Shown: positions 12,601 through 22,373 of the stretch, piece after piece
Position numbering within the stretch: position 1 is the first letter of the stretch
Layout: every line of letters begins with the position of its first letter
NCBI RefSeq assembly: GCF_029227915.1
Contig: NC_079882.1
Location: 22,201,001-22,265,000, forward strand
Direction: 5' to 3'
Length of the DNA: 64,000 nt
From: Hydractinia symbiolongicarpus
Taxonomy: Eukaryota > Cnidaria > Hydrozoa > Anthoathecata > Hydractiniidae
Position numbers and translations under genes: made by a program
Notes under the pieces: generated by a model
Databases searched by the model: none
What the model saw: only the letters and a program-made list of their open reading frames with translations
What the model was told of the DNA's origin: nothing

Positions 12601-15600
12601 ATAATACCATTTTTAAGATTTTGCGTCGAAGTGCTTTAAAATTAAATAATATTTAATGCAATATATTTCGCGAATTTTCGACTCTACGAATAAGTATTAA
12701 AAAAAGTGAAGATTGAAAACTTGCTTGAAAATGTAGAATGATCGTCCAAACTAAACCAAGAGTTAATTTTGAATTTCCATCCACAATGTCATCATTCCGA
12801 ATGTTGATGAGTTTTATCTAGAAAAAAAATCAACAATAAAAACATTTTTTTCTACAAATATTGATTTTGTGAATGATCATGAATATTTCAAACCTTTCGC
12901 GAGCGTAAGAAATCTAAAGCAGTTGAAACGTTCTGCAGAAGATGAAATCGAAGTGATCCTCTCTGACGCGGCTAAAATACGAGAGGGAAAAAGCAGTTAA
13001 CGATAATGGTAATACTAATGACATAATAGAAGGAAGAGGATAACACAATTTTCTTAGGCTATTTCAAAATCACATTTTTTGTATATTTTTGTTATTCTCG
13101 AACGCCTTGAAAATTTCTAACTCTACCAGAAATTGTTAACCTTCTGGATTTTGCAAGCGGGCAATACGGGTTATTAGGCATTCTGATTTTGAAAATATCG
13201 CACTCAGTCATTGCACCGACCTCGCAAATCGGTCAGCACTTAGACCTCGGGCGATATTTTGCGGTACAGCCCGGGGTAATCGGTTATTATTGTATTAGTA
13301 CTTTTTTTGTAGTATTCTTATCATGGTGAAAGCATTTGCAACCTTAAAGAATATCAGATTCAATCTAAAAGTGGTATAAACAATTAGATAAACATTTGTA
13401 ACAGACTATTTGGCCTGTATGATCTAAAGTAAGTCAATTAAGGAAACGTTGATCGCCATGGTTACCAAGACAACAATTGAAGGATGAAGACATGGGACAT
13501 ACCAGTTTTTCATCTGTAAGAATCTCCAAAAGTAGGATCAATTTCTTGCCATCTCGAAAATCTTCAAACAAATCTTCAATTTCAGCATTTGCCTATAAAA
13601 CAGATTAAGTGATACAAAATATGAATCGCATTTTTATTTGCTTTGTATTTTTTTTGCGCATTTTAACTATAACCAAAATCTATTTATTAAAACAAAATAG
13701 TGAAATAAAATAAAATAAAATAAAATAAAATAAAATAAAATAAAATAAAATAAAATAAAATAAAATAAAATAAAATAAAATAAAATAAAATAAAATAAAA
13801 TAAAATAAAATAAAATAAAATAAAATAAAATAAAATAAAAAAATGAAATGAAATGAAATATAAAAAAAAAGATACAGAAAGTAAAAAAATAAATGAAATG
13901 AAATAAAATAAAACATAAAAAATATAAGAAATTGCAGCATCTAATATACCTTTGACAAGTGAATATTACACCATTTTGTGAAAACCTTTTTCTGGATATA
14001 ATCCCTCTCATCTAAAGTAGCATAAATTAAAAGTTATAAAACTAAAAAAATGTTTTTGATACGGCAGTATTGTTCTGAATTTCCTTTTGTTATTGATGAT
14101 ATTCTTCAATATGTCTCATATAAACACCTTATTTTATTTAACATATTTTTATCCTAATGTGGATATTTCTTAATTTAAATATTTTTTATATAAATCTACT
14201 CATTTTAGTCCCGGGAAATGTCTTTCAGTAAATAAATTTTAGTACAAGACTTTCCAAAACACTTAGATGTAGGCAGTACCTTATGTACTTAGGAAGTTAT
14301 ATACGACAAGTGTCAATGACATCAATGACACTCAGCACATGTATGACTGGATAGCTTTTCTAATAATTCAATAATTTATTCTATTTTTTTCTTTGTTTGT
14401 TTCTGTAGCAACGGCCTGTGTGACGATCTATGCTATAATTTAAAAAATCTGCCAATTCAACATCCTAATATAGAAAGGTCATTGACAGAAAAATAATTTA
14501 ATACAAATTCCATTCCAAAGTGAAAAACCTGAAACCACTTGTTATTGAAAGTTTAACAGCTTTTTCACTTAAAAAAAGCACAATTTTATTTTCACAATAT
14601 TGGATAGAAAATTTAAAGCCATATAAACACCTCGAAGACTTTGTTGATGATTCTCAAACATTGTGGTGATTTCATTTTGTTCATCTGATAAACTACTCAT
14701 GGTGGTATGTTGTTTCCACAATTTAAAAAGCAGTCGATCCAATATCCATTTTCAAAGCTTTCACGAGCACAATTCAAATGACAATTCTCTTGTTATTTTT
14801 AATATAAACTCGAACTCGCTTAGACTATACTTTTCTTGACACCATCAAATATATACTTTTATTGTTTAGATAAAGGCTTTGTGTAAGTCGTTCAAAGCAA
14901 ATAACGTTAAAAAACAATACACTTCGTATTCACAATATCGAAACTATTTGGCATCTGATATCCGTTGTATTTATCCATCGATGGTCAATGTATGTTTACA
15001 ATTTGCACTTAGGCTATAAATAATGGTCTGAAGATAGATGTACTTGATGCTTGATCATTTACACTGTTGCTTAATGAAAATAATTTTTTCCGAAAAAAAT
15101 ATTTACAAAGAAAAATTTTTTTCATCTGTCATACAAAAATCTCGAATGCATCTGTTATGTAGCTACTGTTGCTAATTACTATAGACAAAAACCCATTTAA
15201 AAGGGCTTAACCATTTATAGTGTTTAATCTTATTGTATTTCAAAAGATATTATTTTTTTAATAACATGATTAATAAAGATTAATTGACCAATCCAGACTT
15301 TCTTTAAAGATTGTTACAAAGTTGTTTTTAAACCTTTGTACCTTCGATTTTTATCTCTTTTTTTCATGTGGTCTCGTTTAAACGCAGAGAAATCGAAAGT
15401 GTTTTAGCTAACTCAACGGTCATTTCCTTCTTACTCGACAAAAGGGGGCGTTTCCCCCGTTTAAGATTTTTTTTACCTCGGAGAAATGATAGAGAATAAG
15501 ACTGAAGACTGAACGAATAAGAATAAAATATTGTACCTGCAACTCTTGAAACAGCTTCGTCTGCTAGTGATGGCTGAGTCGCTGGGCTTCGAGATGGTTC

Positions 15601-15633
15601 TAGCCTTGGTGGAAGCTTTTTTGAATTAGACAT
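692..15633 (-). CDS. Spectraplakin (MACF1/dystonin/short-stop family), 5' part, truncated at left edge
   Basis: Giant cytoskeletal cross-linker linking F-actin to microtubules and adhesion sites. Coding exons, 5' to 3': 15633-15537 (first exon 1a), 14011-13950, 13592-13503, 12971-12894, 12817-12725, 12592-12507, 12423-12343, 12176-12061, 11976-11873, 11765-11646, 11568-11473, 11400-11332, 11214-11150, 10075-10033, 9857-9807, 9728-9639, 9024-8936, 8826-8103, 7834-7706, 7572-7504, 6897-6736, 5901-5797, 5724-5629, 4434-4309, possibly 3350-3306, 1736-1590, 754-692. All phases agree, giving about 1030 residues. CH1 is about residues 33-140 ([34 protein letters not shown]), CH2 about 141-260 ([23 protein letters not shown]), then a plakin domain ([26 protein letters not shown]) and the start of its SH3 ([10 protein letters not shown]). 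The 5'-AG of an intron may lie just upstream of exon 1a, implying a 5'UTR intron. Spectrin-repeat rod and Gas2/EF-hand ends lie beyond base 1. The family call rests on CH and plakin similarity; plectin-like is the main alternative. Confidence 0.94.
2060..2113. repeat. Tandem duplication, 27-bp unit x2
   Basis: Two exact head-to-tail copies of a 27-bp unit containing AAGAACATCTTAAGAATGTG, inside a spectraplakin intron. No function is suggested. Confidence 0.9.
3306..3947 (-). CDS. Intronic ORF with membrane segment; candidate internal first exon of the spectraplakin or nested gene
   Basis: An open frame of 214 codons to the donor at 3306/3305 (223 codons to its own stop at 3276) lies in the intron between exons 4434-4309 and 1736-1590, same strand. 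It opens with a signal-like segment ([15 protein letters not shown]). Residues 51-75 are strongly hydrophobic ([17 protein letters not shown]) followed by basic/cysteine residues, then about 130 polar residues. A second Met is at residue 35 (3845-3843). It reaches a GT donor in phase 0, exactly the phase the next plakin exon accepts, so transcription from inside the intron could yield a membrane-anchored isoform lacking the CH domains. No promoter was identified and I do not recognise the sequence. It could instead be a separate small membrane protein. Confidence 0.5.
4525..4600. repeat. Short foldback repeat with AACCTC..GAGGTT arms
   Basis: Arms at 4525-4543 and 4583-4600 are imperfect reverse complements (AACCTCaaCCCCAGG versus CCCTGGagtCGAGGTT). 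It is one of several such elements in the window; see 4745, 17237 and 36851. Confidence 0.65.
4745..4861. repeat. Foldback repeat, CAACCTCG..CGAGGTTG type
   Basis: CAACCTCGTACCCAACG at 4745-4761 faces CGTTGGGAACGAGGTTG at 4764-4780 with two bases between and one mismatch. A third related end, GGTGCTGGGAACGGGGTTAG, lies near 4840-4860. It sits in a spectraplakin intron and is probably a miniature non-autonomous transposon. Confidence 0.75.
8103..8826 (-). other. 724-nt exon encoding a disordered acidic/Pro-rich insert in the plakin domain
   Basis: This exon is far larger than its neighbours (43-162 nt). It begins with helical plakin sequence ([14 protein letters not shown]) and ends with QFKK before the next exon's EYGMDLP. 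In between are roughly 200 residues rich in Glu, Pro, Val, Ala and Thr with imperfect repeats of the type (P)VAEEAP(S/V), then a lysine-rich stretch ([10 protein letters not shown]). From memory, mammalian MACF1 carries an S/T/P-rich linker at about the same point of the plakin domain, so the site is a known soft spot, but this acidic sequence is different. The lysine cluster resembles a nuclear-localisation or microtubule-binding patch; that is inference. Confidence 0.85.
9354..9450. repeat. A-rich low-complexity tract
   Basis: Almost pure A/G purine run on the plus strand within a spectraplakin intron, between exons 9728-9639 and 9024-8936. Confidence 0.9.
13703..13840. repeat. (AAAAT)n pentanucleotide microsatellite, about 27 copies
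   Basis: Perfect 5-bp repeats over 138 bp in the intron after the first CH1 exon, followed by decayed AAATG units to about 13860. Read on the minus strand it gives long artificial FILFY-type reading frames that are not genes. Confidence 0.98.
14631..14700 (-). CDS. Alternative first coding exon (1b) of the spectraplakin
   Basis: ATG at 14700-14698 opens 23 codons (begins [19 protein letters not shown]) ending in phase 1 at a GT donor (exon end 14631). The upstream exon 1a (15633-15537; begins [16 protein letters not shown]) also ends in phase 1 with a leftover G. Either exon can therefore splice to 14011 and make an Asp codon that starts the conserved DERDY of CH1. Alternative N-termini from separate promoters are typical of mammalian and fly spectraplakins. 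No promoter motif was identified, so use of both exons is inferred from phase and open frames only. Confidence 0.7.
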
Positions 15634-16323
15634 CTCAAATTTTCTATACCTAACAAAGTTGCATGAGAAACTGTTATTCTTACTTCACATGGATAGGAAA
15701 AACGAAAGTAAAAACGGATAAATAAAAACAAAGAAAATAAAAATAAGTTGAAATAAATAATTTACCCTGTTCTCAGTTACCAGTTTATTTAATCCGCTGT
15801 TGTAAACATGTAGCTTTTAATATGCGTTATAAACAGAGAAGAAATGATGTGCATTAAGCGTAGAACTGTGTTTACAAGTATCCTCTTGCAAAATGAACAA
15901 TCAATATTGACAAAGATAACAACCTTTTTATAATAGTCCCCAGTACACCTAACAACAATAAATTTCGTTTACATTTTAAACCGAAAATATTTGTGTCGTT
16001 ATTGTTCTTTAATTACACACTAAACTATGAGGCTTAGAATTAATTACATTAACAATGAACAGAGGGATATCACCACGATGCCCTACCACGTTTCTTCTAT
16101 TATACGATCACAAATCAAAAACGTCAAGGACTCTTGTCACGATCTAGATTGACGTGTAATTGTCACGTTTGAAGCAACTTCGTTCTGGTATCTTTGGCTA
16201 GGCGTATAACAGTTTTCGCCGTCTTTTCTCATATCAAAAAAAGGAAAAAGCCCTGGGACCAACTATGCCACTATTTTATTTTGATAGCATTGTTTTATCA
16301 AATTTCAAAGGTTTTTTTAAATT

Positions 16324-16371
16324 CATCCGCAGAAATGGCTTTTATTTGAACAAAAGCCATTTCTGCGGATG
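16324..16371. repeat. Perfect 20-bp hairpin with 8-nt loop
   Basis: CATCCGCAGAAATGGCTTTT at 16324-16343 is the exact reverse complement of 16352-16371, separated by 8 nt. The stem is more GC-rich than its surroundings. It could be a foldback transposon core or a recent inverted duplication. Confidence 0.9.
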
Positions 16372-17236
16372 CGTTGTTTGTTCGGTTTGCAAATAATTTT
16401 TATGGTTATCAAATTATGTCTGGCCAAACCACTTCTAGTTATACAATGTTCGGACTGTCTACAGAACCGCATAAAGAAAAACCGTGTCTGTACTTTACTC
16501 TAAATATACTAGCCATTTTAAGATTCATTTTCGTTCAACGTTTTTAACTTTGTTCTTCGATCTGAAGCATTTATTTATCAACTTCTTAGGATTTATAACA
16601 TTTATGGCAATTATATTATCTTTCATCGTATCTCTAAGTTTATGACTGGAAGTAAAGAATAAGTAAAATTTAACGTTGTAATTATAAAATGTAATGTTTG
16701 ATTATCGTTAATCCCCGAAATCTTGTGTAGATAAAAAATCAATTTGAAATACGGACCACCCCTTAAAAAAGAATGTCTTGCTTATTAATGCCAGTATGAC
16801 GTTTAACGTCTACATTTAAATTATCACACCCAAATGGTCCGGTACTCTTTATATTCAGTATTCCTCAATTATTGCAGAAGATGGCTATATTCAAAAATTT
16901 TTAAGTCATTCGGGCATTTAGTCTTTTCACTTTAATTGGGGTGCTTAACTAATTTAAACAAGGTAGGGTTCCGGTAAAAATTATCGATCTCGTATTTCGT
17001 AAGGTTTTATGCAAATTTTGTTCCCTGAAAACCTAGGGGGAGCATATTTGTTGGTCTCAGTTTTTCAGGGACTTTTCCACCATCTTTTATATTAATTCGA
17101 CTAAGGATTTTTACCTCCTAAAGAATGCGCAAATTTAAAAAAACAAGTCTAATTTGTTTATCGGCTATCTAAACATTACGTCATTACAAAGAATTGAAAT
17201 AACTTTCGTCTTTTTATTTGGGAAAGAATTTTGATA

Positions 17237-17322
17237 CCAGGGCTTGTAGCGTTTTTCATATGAGGATTAAATGTGTATGCGTATGCATTTCACTCTCATA
17301 TCAAAAACGCTACAGGCCCTGG
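17237..17322. repeat. Foldback repeat with 28-bp arms ending CCAGGGC
   Basis: Arms 17237-17264 and 17295-17322 are reverse complements with two mismatches. The right arm runs straight into GATCGAGGTTG, the same end motif seen in the foldbacks at 4525, 4745 and 36851. Confidence 0.85.
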
Positions 17323-17636
17323 GATCGAGGTTGTAGAGGAAGCACATTGTTTGCTTTTATAGTGTAAATTTTTGACAGTATAACACTCAATCAATGTAGA
17401 CATTATACGTGGAAAGATTACACAAAACATTGAAAAGTTGACACTGCTATAACAACACAAACTAAAATAATGATTTAACAGATTTAATAATTTTCACGGA
17501 TGATTGAGAACTCGTTTGTGATCAACACGTCGTTGTCGCCGTATTACGGACAGAAATTTTTTTGAACCACGTTGATATAAAGTTGTAGAAAATAAACAGA
17601 ATTTTGCGCTTCAGTCACGCCACAAAACTCCCTTTG

Positions 17637-20573
17637 TTTCATTTCTTTTTTCTGCAATTAGGTCGGCTAGTTTAGATATGACAATGCTTGTTTCTTGTCC
17701 TGTATCCGACATGATGCGTCTGTTGTAAGCTCTTTTTTCTCTTTTTCTTGAAAAGCAAATAACGATGATATTGTTTTGCGTTGATGACTTAAGGCGATGG
17801 AATTAAAAATCCTTGCTTTTTAGTAGAGAGGATAATGAGATCTTCTCTAGCCAAAACTTTCTACATTAATGCTGCAGTAAGGTAGCTATTAAATCACGTG
17901 ATTCGTTGTGGCGGATATTCACAAAACCATCAACATGACATGACAATGCATGCTCAATCGAATTTTGTTTGCCACATGCACAAAATAGAGACAATCTTTT
18001 TCAACTCCATCAATGACGTAGCAAACACTGTATTCAAATAGAACTCAAGTTCTTTAAATGGTGTTGTTGTTAGACATCTGGAAACTCCAGTCAATTCTGC
18101 AATTTCGTTCAATTTTGTTGTATCTTGGGATAACCGTGTAGTTACATCTTTCAGCTTTTTCAAATTGAATTTATTCCTTCCTTGGACACCTTTGCTTAAC
18201 CCTATTCGGTCCGGGGTTTTTCGAACATACTATGACCGGGGGGGGAGGGGGGGGGGGCGGATTCCGCCCCCCCTCAATAACTTTTCATAGGGTTGATCAT
18301 ATTGAATCAAACTTGGCACACTTATAGTACGTCATAAAAGGAACAAAATGGCGCCAAAAAAAATTTTCTTGCGTCAGCACATTTTCTGTGACGTCATCAA
18401 AAGCTTAAAAATTTTTAAAAATGCCACAATCTGCTTAAAATATAATTACTTTTGTTCTAGAGCGAATTTTTACATTCTGTTTGAAGTTTCTGAAAGCTAA
18501 ATAAAAGTTATTTAACATATCTTCCGGTTTTTACATGGATCGGATAAAAAATTGCCAAAAATTGCCCGAAAATCCGTTTTTTCCCGATTTTCGGGTAAAA
18601 TCCGACAAAATCGGGAAATCGGATTAGTCACGTGTTCAAATTATTCAAAATGATTCTTCTTAATGAAACAAAGGTGTGTTGCAAGTTTCAAGTTCTAAGG
18701 ATAATCCTAACAGGAGTTATTATATTTTCTCCATTATAAGGATTTCATAGAGATTTTTAGGGGTAGTTTCGAGTAATGGCCAATATCAAAGCCTCTGAAA
18801 GGTATGGGACCTAAAAAATTTACATGCAGGTGTCTAATAGATAAATGTTAAAACTCAGTAAGTATCATAGCCATATAACAAAGCAATCAGGAGTTATTAA
18901 AAAAAAACCGTCAGGGGGGGCGGAATCCGCCCCCCCCGGACCGAATAGGGTTAACTTGAAGCTGTTGTTGTTATCCTCAGATTGTGATGTTCTATCTCTG
19001 TTTTAAGTTCGTTCGTTACAAATTTTAAAAATTCATATTCCAGTTGTGAGATCTCGACAACGTTTTTCAAACCAAGACCTCCCAATTTTTCACTGGAAGG
19101 GACAAGAACACTCCCTCGTCATGTTACATGTCCTTCCATCACATAAGGCTTGAATCAATTTTGTGCGAATTATTTCTATTGGAATACCAGATATTGTTCA
19201 TGAACTAGTTGAATTCATTCCTGTATCCAGGTTAGATAGAGTAGAGTAAGCAGCTTAATTTTCAGACTTGATTTCGTGAAAATAATCTAAGGCAGCCAAA
19301 AATTATTACGCAGCGAACTAGTTTTGCTATATCTAAAAGAGGACCACGTCTATGGAATGACTTTTTAGACAGAGATTTAAAAAAGTTAACATCATTGCAT
19401 AAGCAGTGTGTGAAAAATTTTATTGCGAATTTTGAAAACGAAGTTACTTTCTTTTAAACAACAATAAGGAATAATAACTCTCTACTGTAACGAAACTTAT
19501 GGTGGGGCTTGGTGATAAGGCAAAATTGCTTTCTTCAAGCTCCAGTCAGTCTTGTCTATATTTTCTATCTACTTTTAAACGAAACGAACTTGTGTATATA
19601 AACGAACTTGTAACTCTCTTTGACGAACGAAAATGCACACTACTAAGATTGAACTTCTGCAATTGCTGATAATCTCAGTAGAGTCCGTTCACCCATGTAT
19701 TGACCAAATTTTCTACGTAACCTTTCTTGTATTCAAGCGAACCAATTAAGGCTCCAAAATGTTTTCTTTCTTCAGATGTTATGTTAATGCTGAAGTTTTT
19801 GAACACTTTTATAGCCACCTCCTGGTTGTCTGCTTTCACTGTCAGCCTTGATTTGGATGCTTCTGATAGTGGCCAAATAACGGGCCCATTTTCGACAAAC
19901 CAGTAACAATTAACTCGCTTGAATCAGATAGCAGCTGGTACCATAAATTTCGGAATATAATTTTATACAATAATTTTAATAATTTATGCAATAATACTCT
20001 TCTGTTTAAACTGTTAAAAGCGTTCCATGCGTGTAATAAAAGCACAACTTCAGTTCCTTGATCTTCAAAAATATCCTTCATCGCATGAACCACTGCTTTG
20101 CATCCGGAGTCTTGCTTAGCACACAGTTGGAGGTTTACAGCTGCATCAATAACATTCGCGTTCAACAAGACACATTATAGATTTGCCAATGATTTGTCTA
20201 ACACCTCACCAATACCAATGGTACTTACTCCAGGTGATTTGTCCAAAGATATGAGGCCAGCATAGCATTCTCACTGATTTCTTCTATATATTCGTATTGC
20301 ATCACCGTTAAAATCATTGAATGCAGCACTATCGATCAATTCAACAGGTCCTTGAAAAAATTTTATCAAGACGTTCTTGCAATGCAGGGTGTTTTTTAAA
20401 GGGTTTTTTAGGAGCTGACGCCTCCTGCGTCGGTAACTAGCGAACACCCGGGACCAATTTCCTAAAGCAGGGTCAACCCCGCCTATTTGGAACAGAAGAG
20501 TTGATGACGTCATCAAAATACTTTTAATCCCCAATAGCTCTTCACAATTGTCAGAGTACATGATCATATACAT
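17637..20573 (-). pseudogene. Decayed reverse-transcriptase retroelement, split by a piggyBac-like insertion
   Basis: Scattered fragments in one orientation match a reverse-transcriptase family common in cnidarian genomes. About 20250-20190 reads GVSTIGIGEVLDKSL. 20168-19842 reads LQLCAKQDSGCKAVVHAM and NAFNSLNRRVLLHKL, a degenerate palm region. Near 19780 is SEERKHFGALIGSLEYKKGY, and 18163-17954 holds GVSRCLTTTPFKELEF followed by a C-x-W-x2-K remnant of a zinc-binding tail. Frames are broken by stops and shifts throughout, so it cannot encode a working protein. I infer one element from order and strand; the exact class is unresolved. The 751-bp element at 18200-18950 lies inside it. Confidence 0.7.
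18200..18950. mobile_element. piggyBac-like non-autonomous element with TTAA target duplication
   Basis: Both ends are flanked by TTAA (18196-18199 and 18951-18954), the target-site hallmark of piggyBac. Terminal inverted repeats begin CCCTATTCGGTCCGGGG at the left and are mirrored exactly at the right. Just inside are G/C-rich inverted motifs GGCGGATTCCGCC and GGCGGAATCCGCC. At 751 bp with no open frame of note it must rely on a transposase supplied elsewhere. It sits within the older reverse-transcriptase relic. The CCC terminus and TTAA fit the superfamily; there is no transposase to confirm it. Confidence 0.85.
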
Positions 20574-22352
20574 TTTCTTGATCAGTATTTGAACGAGTTT
20601 GCAATTGCTAATTTCATCAAAATTTATATGGCATATCTATTTCATTGTTTTTCTGTAAGGTGTATTTCCACTCAAAAACTAATTGGAACGGATAGGAACG
20701 ACAATTGCGATGTCTTAAAACAGATTAGTTGATAAAATTTTCCTTTCGCGAGTTTCGCGAATTATCCTCAAATTCGCGGAATGAAACTCTTGCATAAAAT
20801 TTGATTTTCTATAATGCACAAACAAAATTAAATTCCGTAGAAAAACAACAACTTTTTTTATGTTAAATTTTTATTTAAACAATATTTTGATTTCTCCGAG
20901 ATCGCAAAAATAAATTCTCGCCAATAAATTGATTTTTAGCAATTTGCGAAATTAAATTTCGCAAAAATCCGACGATGATCACTGTAGGAAATTTAGTGTC
21001 TTTAAAAGAAGTTAAAAATTTTTAATTTAACTAATCAGTGTTGACATCTCTTAAAAATAGCTTTTCTGTTCAAAGTTTGCACGCAGCTTAATTTCGGAAT
21101 CACAGCAGAACCAGAAAATAAAAGCTCACGAAGGCCTTTTTGATTTGGGAGTTACAAAGACATTCACAAAAACCTATTTGCTTTTTCCACACAACGCTGT
21201 TCTTTCTCATACTTTTGATAACGGTAGAAGATTCGGGTATTAAACTTTGCAAGGGTGAAAATTTTATACGTGGAATTTGTTCTCGCATTTTGCAATGCTC
21301 GAGATCCTGTTCGCAAATTTTAATTCCGGCAATCTTATATTTTGCAACGATTTTTCTGTGAAAGTTATTCCTTTTAGATGTAAAGAAAGTTCTGAAAGCT
21401 TTTTTACTCTAAATCTCAAGGTGTTTCAGGAAAATCCCAGTGCGCACTCACCCTTTTATTCCGATAATAATTTCCCTTTTATTCCGATATTTTACAGAAA
21501 GGCAATTTTGCATATTTATGCAAATCAGGTTCCCAAAAAAACTTGGCAGCATAGAATAGGGCGGTTTCCAATCACTAAGTGTTGAACAACAGTCGCACAA
21601 CAACCACCATTATCATTTTATTGGCAACACGTGCTGTACAACAAAGCAACGTAAGAGATGCTGCGCAACAATCTTGTAGAGACAATCTCTTCCATGGCTA
21701 CAATATTTGCATGACAATGACTGACTTCAATGGAAACTGAGCTAAAGTCAGTAAAATGTCGTTATACATCATCCACTCGAAAAATCTAATCAGTGGAATT
21801 CTCACAAGTGTTAAAAAAAAAAATTAGGATACGGCATAAAAAAAACCACCCGAGGGTCAAGAAATTTGTGGCGAGGGGAACAGAAAGGAACCAAGCTTTT
21901 AACATGCTAGTAAAATATAGAAGAAATGCTCCGTTCATAAAAACTATTTCGAATTAAGATATAAATAAATAAATCCAACACAATTCAGACGAAAAAAAGT
22001 ATGTAAAATTAAAATTAGCGTAGTAAAAATTTCACTCTTGTAAAAAGTAAACAAAACGCAATTTTTTCTTCTTTCAGTACTTAAATCTGAAGTTGTTTCA
22101 TTTGAAAAAATTGTTGTGAAGGAATTTTTTATAGAAACGTGATAATAAAATAGTCAAAAAATATCTTTCTGGCGTATGTATAAGTTAACATAAATTCTAT
22201 TATCATATAATACTCTTTCCCCATCCATCAACAATGGGGTAATTCATTTATTTTCCTACATTAAAGCAAGTAACTGAGTCCAACGATTTATTTATTTATT
22301 TTTATTCATGAGTTCACCGTATTATATTTTTTTTTTCATTACTGAGTCCAAA
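20574..22352. other. Intergenic, no gene recognised
   Basis: AT-rich. Around 20735-20975 are CGCGAATT/TTCGCGAA motifs in both orientations resembling miniature transposon debris. Open frames at 21100-21585 are short, overlap on both strands and resemble nothing I recognise. Confidence 0.6.
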
Positions 22353-22358
22353 TTTATT
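22353..22358 (-). promoter_or_regulatory. Polyadenylation signal AATAAA of SND1
   Basis: AATAAA on the minus strand 16 bases after the SND1 stop codon. Further copies occur at about 22287-22305, so the true cleavage site may use one of those. Confidence 0.6.
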
Positions 22359-22373
22359 TACTCCTGTACGAAA

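Larger units (their letters stand above)
15652..17636. other. Intergenic stretch upstream of the spectraplakin
   Basis: No coding region recognised. It holds two hairpins (16324-16371 and 17237-17322, listed separately). The spectraplakin promoter is expected just above 15651 but no TATA box or other clear motif was found. Confidence 0.6.

Noticed and set aside
13667-14011. Long minus-strand open frame of FILFY repeats
   Set aside because: It is the (AAAAT)n microsatellite read in translation; only its 14011-13950 end is a real exon (CH1).
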